From positions 62,001 through 126,000 of the forward strand of contig NZ_JAFEUP010000006.1 in the NCBI RefSeq assembly GCF_016901015.1: a stretch of DNA of 64,000 nucleotides. Direction: 5' to 3'. Under the pieces are notes generated by a model. It made no database searches, was not told the DNA's origin, and saw only the letters and a program-made list of their open reading frames with translations. Below, one piece after another: positions 50,080-57,275 of this stretch. Source of the DNA: Zestomonas insulae (GTDB lineage: Bacteria; Pseudomonadota; Gammaproteobacteria; Pseudomonadales; Pseudomonadaceae). The position numbers were made by a program, and so were the translations under genes. Positions within the stretch are counted from its first letter, which is position 1. Each line of letters opens with the position of its first letter.

Positions 50080-51824
50080 TGGCCCACTACCAAGGCGGCC
50101 CGCTTGACCTGCTGCTATCGCGTCTGGAAGGCGCGAAGCGGCACGGCGAGCGGTACGTGGCTAAATGTCCAGCGCATCAGGACAAGTCCCCATCCCTGAG
50201 CCTCTCACGAGGCGATGATGGTCGCGCCCTGGTTCACTGCTACGCCGGCTGCGAACTCCGCGACGTTATGGCCGCTGTCGGCCTGGAGATGCGCGACCTG
50301 TTCCCGGAGAACCTGAGCCAAGAGCAGCGTCAGCAGTACCGGCGCGCCAAGTTGGAAGCTGAACTCCGCTTCGAGCGGCTGATTGTCGAGGCCGCGAAGG
50401 GGGAAGCTAAGGTCGGCACCCTGAGCGACCAAAGCGCTGCTCGGCTTGCTCTGGCTAAAGAGCGAACCGATCAGATAGAGGGCCAGCTAGCACGGCTGAG
50501 TAGCCAGCCAGAACCGTGTCATCCGATGTTGGTCGAAGTGGCTCTAGGCGACGTAATGAGCACGAATCTTCAGCCTGCGCGCCATGCTGTAAATCCGTGG
50601 ATGCCGCGCCGGCATGTAACTCTATTCGGTGGGCATGGCGGGATCGGCAAATCGAGCCTGGCTCTTGCCATCGGAGCGCATGTTGCGTGCGGCCTGCCGT
50701 TCGCCGGCCTTGAAGTCGAGCAATCGCCCGTCCTGTTCGTGAGCCTGGAGGATGAGGCGAGCATTGTGCGGCTTCGCCTTCGTCGGATTATTGAAGCATA
50801 CCGGCTGCCGGCTGCGCAGGTGCTGGCAGGTCTGCGCCTGCTAGACGGAACCCAAACCTTTGCCGCCTTGATGACCGAGGGCGATGGCTTCAACGCGGAG
50901 CCGATCTTCACTCCAGCTTTCCGCGAGATGTCGGACCATGTCGGAGGAGCTGGGCTGATTGTTATCGACAACGCTTCCGACGCCTTCGATGCCAACGAAA
51001 ACAGCCGCCGCACGGTACGCGCTTTTGTTCGCGGCTTGGTCGATATCGCACGCAAGCACGATGCCGCCGTGGTGCTACTGGCGCATATCGACAAAGCCGC
51101 CGCCAGGGGCAACGCCAGTGGTAATAGTTACAGCGGGAGCACCGCTTGGCACAACAGCGCCCGTTCGCGCCTGGCGCTGCTGGAGGAAAATGGACGGATT
51201 CTGTTGGCGCACGAGAAGGCCAATCTGAGCGCACGCGCCGAGCCTGTGCCCGTTACGTTCGTGGATGGCGTGCCCTTGCCCGAAGTTGGTGTCCAGGGTG
51301 AGGGGCTGACCGCCGAAGACTTTGACCAAGCCGAGCTCATCCGGGCAATGAAGGCTGCCCATGATGCAGGTATCAGCGTGCCTTCTAGTACCGCCCCTGG
51401 TGCCCATTCAGCCATGAAGGCGCTGGAGTCGCTGCCAGAGTACGGGCAGGCCTTCCGGGGTAAGGTGGGAGGGCAGCGCGCCGCACGCGCCATTACCGCG
51501 CTGATCCGCAACAGGCGCATTCGGCGCGTCGAATACAAGACTCCCCAGCGCAAAACGCGCGAGCGCCTGGAGCTAGTCGAGCTGAGAGAAGTGACCAGCG
51601 AACAGGTTGAAAACGCGCTGACCTCCTGGTCCGAAAGTGCGCCGCGCCACCCCCCTATAACCCCCCAGCACATCGGCGCAGCGCATGGGGATGCTTGCGC
51701 CGGTGCGCCAAACCTGAACGGCGCAGCGCCGAACACCATCGGCGCGATCAGCGCAAGGGAGGACGCGCAAGAGAAGGTTGCCCTACCGGAGCGGTCCCCT
51801 GCATCGATGGAGTCGACGCAATGA
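50079..51824 (+). CDS. Primase-zinc-finger/RepA-like AAA replication protein
   Basis: A 581-residue protein. The N-terminal CHC2-type zinc ribbon has ligands C30, H33, C54 and C58 (KCPAHQDKSPSLSL...LVHCYAGC). The middle RepA/AAA_25 ATPase has Walker A GGHGGIGKS (184-192), Walker B LIVIDNASDAF and VVLLAHIDKA...STAWHNSARSRLAL. A basic C-terminal tail follows. It probably starts or drives replication of the excised element as primase-helicase. It sits in one operon with the small genes before it. Confidence 0.85.
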   Translation: MAHYQGGPLDLLLSRLEGAKRHGERYVAKCPAHQDKSPSLSLSRGDDGRALVHCYAGCELRDVMAAVGLEMRDLFPENLSQEQRQQYRRAKLEAELRFERLIVEAAKGEAKVGTLSDQSAARLALAKERTDQIEGQLARLSSQPEPCHPMLVEVALGDVMSTNLQPARHAVNPWMPRRHVTLFGGHGGIGKSSLALAIGAHVACGLPFAGLEVEQSPVLFVSLEDEASIVRLRLRRIIEAYRLPAAQVLAGLRLLDGTQTFAALMTEGDGFNAEPIFTPAFREMSDHVGGAGLIVIDNASDAFDANENSRRTVRAFVRGLVDIARKHDAAVVLLAHIDKAAARGNASGNSYSGSTAWHNSARSRLALLEENGRILLAHEKANLSARAEPVPVTFVDGVPLPEVGVQGEGLTAEDFDQAELIRAMKAAHDAGISVPSSTAPGAHSAMKALESLPEYGQAFRGKVGGQRAARAITALIRNRRIRRVEYKTPQRKTRERLELVELREVTSEQVENALTSWSESAPRHPPITPQHIGAAHGDACAGAPNLNGAAPNTIGAISAREDAQEKVALPERSPASMESTQ

Positions 51825-52417
51825 GCGAATCACTAAAAATATCCCAGCGCAGCGATGAAACGCAGTCACAGGAATTGGCCCGCATAGGGCTGACCCCTGA
51901 GTGTCTGAGCGCGATCGTACTGGTTAAATGCAAAAATTTTGGCGACACACCCGTCACTGAAGTTGCGCAGGAACTGACTCGACAGACCACTGCTGTCAGT
52001 AGCGGCGACATGACTCGTGCAGAGAGCATGCTATTGGCCCAGGCACATGCCTTAGATGGGCTTTTTGCCACCCTGGCCTGTAGGGCTATGGAACAAAAAC
52101 ACTTGGAGAATATGGATAGATTTTTGCGGCTGGCGCTTAAGGCGCAGAACCAGAGCCGGGCCACCTTGCAGACCCTCGCGGATCTCAAGACTCCGAAGCA
52201 AATAGCCTTTGTGAAGCAAGCGAATGTCGGCAACCAGATTCAGGTCAATAACGGTACTCAGAAGCAGCCCGCGTGCGCGCGGAAAACCAAAAGAGCGCAA
52301 AACGAACTATTGGAGGTTGGGCATGAGCAACGGCTGGACACCAGGGCGAAAGGCGCGACAGGCAGCGTTGATTCGGAGATGGAGACCGTGGGAAAAAAGT
52401 ACCGGGCCGCGAAGTAG
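51821..52417 (+). CDS. Element hypothetical protein
   Basis: A 198-residue, mostly helical cytosolic protein: VTEVAQELTRQTTAVSSGDMTRAESMLLAQAHALDGLFATLACRAMEQKHLENMDRFLRLALKAQNQSRATLQTLADLK, then a polar tail with PKQIAFVKQANVGNQIQVNNG. Similar proteins with the QANVxxGxQQVNN-type tail occur next to replication genes in integrative elements and prophages, as I recall; the role is unknown. It overlaps the primase stop by four bases and its own 3' end overlaps the next ORF by 95 bases in another frame. Confidence 0.7.
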   Translation: MSESLKISQRSDETQSQELARIGLTPECLSAIVLVKCKNFGDTPVTEVAQELTRQTTAVSSGDMTRAESMLLAQAHALDGLFATLACRAMEQKHLENMDRFLRLALKAQNQSRATLQTLADLKTPKQIAFVKQANVGNQIQVNNGTQKQPACARKTKRAQNELLEVGHEQRLDTRAKGATGSVDSEMETVGKKYRAAK

Positions 52418-52547
52418 AGAAGGGATAGCCGTGGCATCACGTAACGCCTGGAAGGGTGGGCTGAGGCCTCTAATGCGAGACCTCACGCTGCGTTTGCGGG
52501 AGCAGGATAAGCGCCGTCGTGAATTTGTGGAGCAGGAGTTACTCTAG
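52323..52547 (+). CDS. Small basic element protein (GWTPxRRARQA type)
   Basis: A 74-residue basic protein: MSNGWTPGRKARQAALIRR, then WRPWEKSTGPRSREGIAVASRNAWKGGLRPLMRDL. This motif set is common in small proteins of phages and integrative elements. It begins inside the preceding gene in a different frame with GGAGGTTGGGC upstream. It is the last gene of the plus-strand block; the minus-strand cargo operon ends 19 bases beyond. Confidence 0.7.
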   Translation: MSNGWTPGRKARQAALIRRWRPWEKSTGPRSREGIAVASRNAWKGGLRPLMRDLTLRLREQDKRRREFVEQELL

Positions 52548-52566
52548 GTTTACTCGGAAAAGGCCC

Positions 52567-54225
52567 TCACTGAAGCACGTCGCTTAGCCTTCGCATACCT
52601 GGTTTTTTAAAAGCCATACGAATCGCCTGCTCCAGGACATGGGTATTCGCCGCGTGGATGTACGAAAAGCCAACATAGGTCTTTTTGTCATCCTTGGCTC
52701 CGATGAAAAACGCGCCATCTGCAGTCCATACATGCACCTGCCCCCAAGAGCAACGAACCGGCTCGTTTGCTCCCAGAAATTTATGCTTGATCAACGTGAT
52801 TCCATCGTCTCTAAGCGTTGCCTCGCCGAAGCGGACTTCGTTTCCGGCCTGTAAGGTCTCAAGTAACTCCGTCAGCAATCGAATGACGACTGCTCGCCAC
52901 AGCTTTTCAAGGAAGGTGGAATATGTTGACTCCTTCTTTAGCTCAATAACTGCTTCTGAGCGATTATCCCCGAACGCAAGGGTATAAGTCGTGCCGGTTG
53001 GAATGCCGTTTATAGAGCGACGGACAGCGCCCCAGCGCACGCGCGTAACGGTGTCGAGCGGAAAGCGTTGATTGTTCCAGGCAAGCCCATCCGGCGAGAT
53101 ACTTAAAGTGTCTTTGAACATCAAGCCAACTTCAGCCTGATACGTGATCTCGCGAGCCCACTCATTTTTCTGCGCTTCAGTCTTCTTTCGGTTCTCAAAG
53201 ATATCTGCGAGCGCCTCTGCATCCTGCTCGACACGCTCAGAAACTTCTGGCAATTCGGCAAATAGCTCTTGTATCAGCCCAGTGAGTCTCTGCGACTGGA
53301 TAAGCATGTCGTGCTCGTTAAACAGATCAATCGCAAGACTGCGAATGGAGTACGCAATCTCGTGGCTAGGTTCGTGATCTATCCCCCTCGCTTTAGCACT
53401 CAACTGGATAGGTTGTGCGACCTTATCCCAATTGCGAGCAACCGCCTCGAGCTTGTCCACAATCGATTTTACGATGCTCTCGCCTGACTCCGCTGAGTCT
53501 CTAGCAGCTTTGATGAGCTTCTGGGCATTCTCTGCCTCTTTGTGGAGAAATCCCTGCGTTTCGACTGCGTAGCTATCCACGAGATCGTCTATCAGTTCTG
53601 GCGCATGATCCTGTCCGCCGCAGGTAATGCCGTCAACTGCCAAGGTCATAGCTTCAACAAGTGATGCGGCCGGAAGTCTATTCAAGGCATCTTTGATGGC
53701 ATTGCGGTAGTAGCGCTTCCGCTCCGACAACTCAGACTCGACTAGATCAATACCCTTAACTTCAGGAAAACCCGATACCGAGCGATCTTCGTTGACGTCG
53801 CGTAGCACTTGTTCCGCCGATAGGTCATCAACCAAGTGCGCCATTTCCTGGATAAACTCGGCGACATCGTCTGCCGAATCGTTGCCATCCACTGCCTCAA
53901 AAGCCGCAGCGAGCAGATTCAGGTGCGCGAGTGTTGGCAGGCCTGACTCCTCGCGAATTGACATCGGGTCAGAATGCAGCGCAGAGACAAATTGCATGGC
54001 CTTCTTCGGTGAGACGCCCGGCAGCCAGGCCATTTCAGCGCTTAACCTCGTTCTGGGGCTGGTTAGCTCAGATCGCGCCTTTTGGCATGCGTCATGATCG
54101 AGCTCCAGCGACTTCTCCTCTGCTAGTTCAACGATGCGCCTTCGGTCATCCCTAGTGGTAGCGCCGAGCAACGCAAATGGATTTTGCTGAAAATGTGATC
54201 TCTGGGGACTTCGCTGACGTTCCAT
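52567..54225 (-). CDS. J-domain-like protein with C-terminal beta modules
   Basis: A 552-residue soluble protein. Residues about 14-70 (NPFALLGATTRDDRRRIVELAEEKSLELDHDACQKARSELTSPRTRLSAEMAWL) resemble a J-domain, but the HPD that activates Hsp70 is not clear (LDHDA is at the place). A long helical middle (about 90-360) precedes two beta-rich modules (about 366-445 and 460-540; FKDTLSISPDGLAWNNQRFPLDTVTRVRWG and GEATLRDDGITLIKHKF...CSWGQVHVWTADGAFFIGAK) that look like paired PH-like domains. Last gene of the chaperone operon, 32 bases after its neighbour. A partner role for the Hsp70 is inferred. Confidence 0.72.
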   Translation of the reverse strand: MERQRSPQRSHFQQNPFALLGATTRDDRRRIVELAEEKSLELDHDACQKARSELTSPRTRLSAEMAWLPGVSPKKAMQFVSALHSDPMSIREESGLPTLAHLNLLAAAFEAVDGNDSADDVAEFIQEMAHLVDDLSAEQVLRDVNEDRSVSGFPEVKGIDLVESELSERKRYYRNAIKDALNRLPAASLVEAMTLAVDGITCGGQDHAPELIDDLVDSYAVETQGFLHKEAENAQKLIKAARDSAESGESIVKSIVDKLEAVARNWDKVAQPIQLSAKARGIDHEPSHEIAYSIRSLAIDLFNEHDMLIQSQRLTGLIQELFAELPEVSERVEQDAEALADIFENRKKTEAQKNEWAREITYQAEVGLMFKDTLSISPDGLAWNNQRFPLDTVTRVRWGAVRRSINGIPTGTTYTLAFGDNRSEAVIELKKESTYSTFLEKLWRAVVIRLLTELLETLQAGNEVRFGEATLRDDGITLIKHKFLGANEPVRCSWGQVHVWTADGAFFIGAKDDKKTYVGFSYIHAANTHVLEQAIRMAFKKPGMRRLSDVLQ

Positions 54226-54257
54226 TTATCTTATCCACTCTTCAAGACTTCAGCGGC

Positions 54258-55823
54258 CTAATAACCGCGCCCCGCGCGTCTCTCGGCATCGCGCACCAAC
54301 ACCGCCTCTTGAGAGGTCAACATGGCATGATCGCATAGCGACGGATACCGCCCGTCAATACATTTGTCGAAGTTCGCTTTACGCTCCGCAGCGTCAACAC
54401 GAGCTGCTTCTGACTGAGTCAGTAATGTATGGTCACACAGTGACGGATACCGCCCATCAATGCATTTGTCGAAGTTCGCTTTACGCTCCGCAGCGTCAAC
54501 ACGAGCTGCTTCTGACTGAGTCAGTAATGTATGGTCACACAGTGACGGATACCGCCCATCAATGCATTTGCCGAAGTTCGCTTTACGCTCCGCAGCGTCA
54601 ACACGAGCTGCTTCTGACTGAGTCAGTAATGTATGGTCACACAGCGACGGATACCGCCCATCAATGCATTTGCCGAAGTTCGCTTTACGCTCCGCAGCGT
54701 CAACACGAGCTGCTTCTGACTGAGTCAGTAATGTATGGTCACACAGTGACGGATACCGCCCATCAATACACTTTTTGTAATTGTCCTTGTCTATGCTTGC
54801 TTCATTTGAATAAGTGACTCGCGGCTGACTGATAACAGTCTGCCCCCCATTCGCTCCTCGCATTGATTCGCGATCAGGCGAAGGAATAGGTCTCCGTGTA
54901 GTGGCATTTAATCGCGCAAGCAAAGCGCTGCTCGCAACTCCGTCGGAAGGGAGCCCGGTATCATTTTGAAAAGCTAATATTGCCGAACGCGTGCTGCTTC
55001 CAAAAAAACCATCTGCGCTCCCCGCGTTATAGCCAAACTCATTCAACCGGTGCTGAATGGCTTGAACCGTCGCATCTGGCGTGGGGCGAACTTGCGAAGG
55101 TGCCTTTGATCTCGTTGCTGCAGACGGGCTGCTAACGAACCTGCTACGACCCTCAGCCTGCAACTGACTACGATATGGTTCAATGTCTCTTCGCGCACTT
55201 TCGAGTGTGTTTTGTCGGTAGCGGAACTCACCACAGCGGCTGTTGTAGTCGTTGACATGGGCATTGAACAGATCAACGTCGGAGCCGACGTAGTTGTTGA
55301 TCACGGATTTCGCAGCGTCCAGTCGAATTTTTTCAGCCAAACAGTAGCGGATCTGGGCAGTCGCAAGCACATTGTTACGACCGACAGAAGGTTTGTCCTC
55401 TGTTGGCCGACTCGGCACTTGAGGCTGCTCGGTCCTCGGTTTCCTGGCCGGAGCAGGGGCCACAGACGTCGAGGATGATCCAGGAGAATACGCCGGGCCA
55501 GAGGACTTATGATTGCCCGATTGGGCCGCAAACCACGCAAACCAGATGACGCCAATGACCGCGGCAACCCCAAACAGCCAAATGCCAATTGATGGGCTAC
55601 CCGACGATTGAGCGGCTGGTCGATGGGTCTGCGGCTTCGGTTGGGGCTGCCCCTCAAGAATCTGGTCGCCTGTTCGCGTTGATCCCTGAGAAGCGGGTGA
55701 AGGCACGGAATTCGCCCGTTTCAGGGAGTTGGCGACTTCAGCCTCAACATCCGAAACCATCGACGAGAGGCCTGCAAAGCCCTTGCCCTCTTCTTGCTTT
55801 TTATGATCGTTTTCAGATGCCAC
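54258..55823 (-). CDS. Membrane-anchored peptidoglycan-binding protein with five Cys repeats
   Basis: A 521-residue protein with a GTG start and GAGAGAAG upstream. A cytosolic N-terminus (1-78), a membrane helix (79-100, GIWLFGVAAVIGVIWFAWFAA) and a Pro/Ser-rich linker come first. A conserved region with two Cys follows (about 150-226, AQIRYCLAEKIRLDAAK...DYNSRCGEFRYRQ), then a peptidoglycan-binding-1 domain (252-306, IQHRLNEFGYNAGSADGFFGSSTRSAILAFQNDTGLPSDG). The protein ends in five exact 34-residue units (352-521), each with CIDGRYPSLCDH. Cysteine spacing suits periplasmic disulfides. It probably fixes the system to the cell wall. Confidence 0.78.
   Translation of the reverse strand: MASENDHKKQEEGKGFAGLSSMVSDVEAEVANSLKRANSVPSPASQGSTRTGDQILEGQPQPKPQTHRPAAQSSGSPSIGIWLFGVAAVIGVIWFAWFAAQSGNHKSSGPAYSPGSSSTSVAPAPARKPRTEQPQVPSRPTEDKPSVGRNNVLATAQIRYCLAEKIRLDAAKSVINNYVGSDVDLFNAHVNDYNSRCGEFRYRQNTLESARRDIEPYRSQLQAEGRSRFVSSPSAATRSKAPSQVRPTPDATVQAIQHRLNEFGYNAGSADGFFGSSTRSAILAFQNDTGLPSDGVASSALLARLNATTRRPIPSPDRESMRGANGGQTVISQPRVTYSNEASIDKDNYKKCIDGRYPSLCDHTLLTQSEAARVDAAERKANFGKCIDGRYPSLCDHTLLTQSEAARVDAAERKANFGKCIDGRYPSLCDHTLLTQSEAARVDAAERKANFDKCIDGRYPSLCDHTLLTQSEAARVDAAERKANFDKCIDGRYPSLCDHAMLTSQEAVLVRDAERRAGRGY
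54261..54770 (-). repeat. Five tandem 102-bp coding repeats
   Basis: Five in-frame 102-base units (34 codons each) encode CIDGRYPSLCDHTLLTQSEA... Units 1-4 are nearly identical at the DNA level; the last (C-terminal) unit is diverged (AMLTSQEAVLVRDAERRAGRGY). This is recent duplication within the gene, so copy number may vary between strains. Confidence 0.95.
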
Positions 55824-55832
55824 GAACTTCTC

Positions 55833-57272
55833 TCAAATAAAGCCTATCCGACGGCGCGAGCTGCCTTCACGCTCCCTGGCGGGTGACGCATGCATCGCGA
55901 GCACGAGACTACCTTGGTCTAGCTTGTCCTTCCCAGAGCGCGCCGCAAGCCTTGCTCCCTCTCGTACAACAAACGCCACATCTGACAAGGGTCTTCCCGC
56001 CAGCTCCCTAACAAAAAAACTCGGATCGACGCCTTCTTCCTTCGGCAAGGTCAATAGGAGCTTCTCTAGCAACGACAGAACTTCGACCTCGCTAGCAAAA
56101 TCAACTTTGACAATGTGATCGAAGCGCCCTCTACGCAAAATGGCCGGATCAATGATATCGATCCGGTTTGTCATCCCGACAATAAGCACTTCGTTCTTTG
56201 CAGCCTCCGGAATGCGGCGCAAAAACTCTGCGACCTCCTCGATACGATGGTGTCCGGCCCCCATCTCGCGATCAGCAAGAAATGCCTCCATCTCATCGAT
56301 CACGAGGACAGACGGTGCGTTCTGGATTGCTTTATCGAAAACTTCCGCCACCTTCTTACTGGTTTCATGGATGTAGGGACTCGCGACGCTCGAAGCATCG
56401 ATCTGGAAGCTCGGCCAACCAAGAAAGTCGATCAGTTGATCAACCGCAAAGGTTTTGCCGCACCCAGGTGGCCCATGCAAAACCACGGCAGATGGAAAGT
56501 CGATACCCAAGGCCTTGTAGCGGTCACGGTTCTGGACGATGTCGACAATGTGTTCATTAAAGAAAGCAGCGAGGTCAGGACGCCCAGCTAATTCAAAGAC
56601 TGTGGCCGCAGGCTCCTTATTAGCCTTTGAGTCCTTTCCGTCCGCATGCTCTGCTGGTTCAGTGTTTGGCCGCGAAGACGAAACGAGAGCCCTGTCAGCC
56701 AGAATTACCTCCGCGACTTCAAATCCTGCGGCTTGGATCACCTCCTTGAGGTGGCCTGCGCCGAGCCAACTCATCGTCTGGTGAAGTCTACGAAATGATT
56801 TCGCAGAGACGCTGGCACCACCAGTAAGCCAGTAACCGAGGACAGCATCATCGTCAGTTCTGGAACTGATGCTGTAGGTTGGTAGAAGACGGCTGATCTT
56901 TTCGACGTACAAGGCGTCTTGCAATGGCGACTCCGGATCGATGTCACGCGTTGCCTTCAGAGCCAATGCAAACGACAGAGCCTCGACCTTCGTATCAGGA
57001 GAGCCCCCTTCGGTGACAGAGCAAAGAATCTGGCTTGATCCACAAGAAATCGCCCAAAGGCGATGGTTCCCAAAGTCGAATGAGCTGAAGAGACCTGCCT
57101 CAATCAATCCAGCGTCTATCCAACGATGGGCGAGTTCGTCATGCGCAACCAGCGCTCGCCCATCTCCTTGGGTCTCTAAAATTTGCCAGTTTGCCCCCCG
57201 GGATACCGCGATACGCGTCTTCGCACCATCCGGTAATGTGTGCCCAACTGGGAGCCAAGCATCGAGGGCCAT
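55833..57272 (-). CDS. AAA+ ATPase of the chaperone operon
   Basis: A 479-residue ATPase of the FtsH/Cdc48-like (classic clade) AAA type. The N-terminal 225 residues are a unique domain. The AAA core has Walker A GPPGCGKT (267-274), Walker B VLVIDEMEA (322-330), sensor-1 TN (368-369) and arginine fingers in ILRRGRFDHIV (380-384). There is no protease or membrane part. It may remodel or unload proteins for the Hsp70 partner. The gap to hsp70 is three bases and to the membrane protein nine bases, so one operon. Confidence 0.85.
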   Translation of the reverse strand: MALDAWLPVGHTLPDGAKTRIAVSRGANWQILETQGDGRALVAHDELAHRWIDAGLIEAGLFSSFDFGNHRLWAISCGSSQILCSVTEGGSPDTKVEALSFALALKATRDIDPESPLQDALYVEKISRLLPTYSISSRTDDDAVLGYWLTGGASVSAKSFRRLHQTMSWLGAGHLKEVIQAAGFEVAEVILADRALVSSSRPNTEPAEHADGKDSKANKEPAATVFELAGRPDLAAFFNEHIVDIVQNRDRYKALGIDFPSAVVLHGPPGCGKTFAVDQLIDFLGWPSFQIDASSVASPYIHETSKKVAEVFDKAIQNAPSVLVIDEMEAFLADREMGAGHHRIEEVAEFLRRIPEAAKNEVLIVGMTNRIDIIDPAILRRGRFDHIVKVDFASEVEVLSLLEKLLLTLPKEEGVDPSFFVRELAGRPLSDVAFVVREGARLAARSGKDKLDQGSLVLAMHASPAREREGSSRRRIGFI

Positions 57273-57275
57273 AGG

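Noticed and set aside
54261..54770. Regular repeats considered as a CRISPR array
   Set aside because: The 102-base units are contiguous without spacers and keep one reading frame; they are coding tandem repeats.
54425..54817. Plus-strand ORF with repeated MYGHTVTDTAHQ
   Set aside because: It is the antisense of the 102-bp coding repeats; repetition alone keeps it open.
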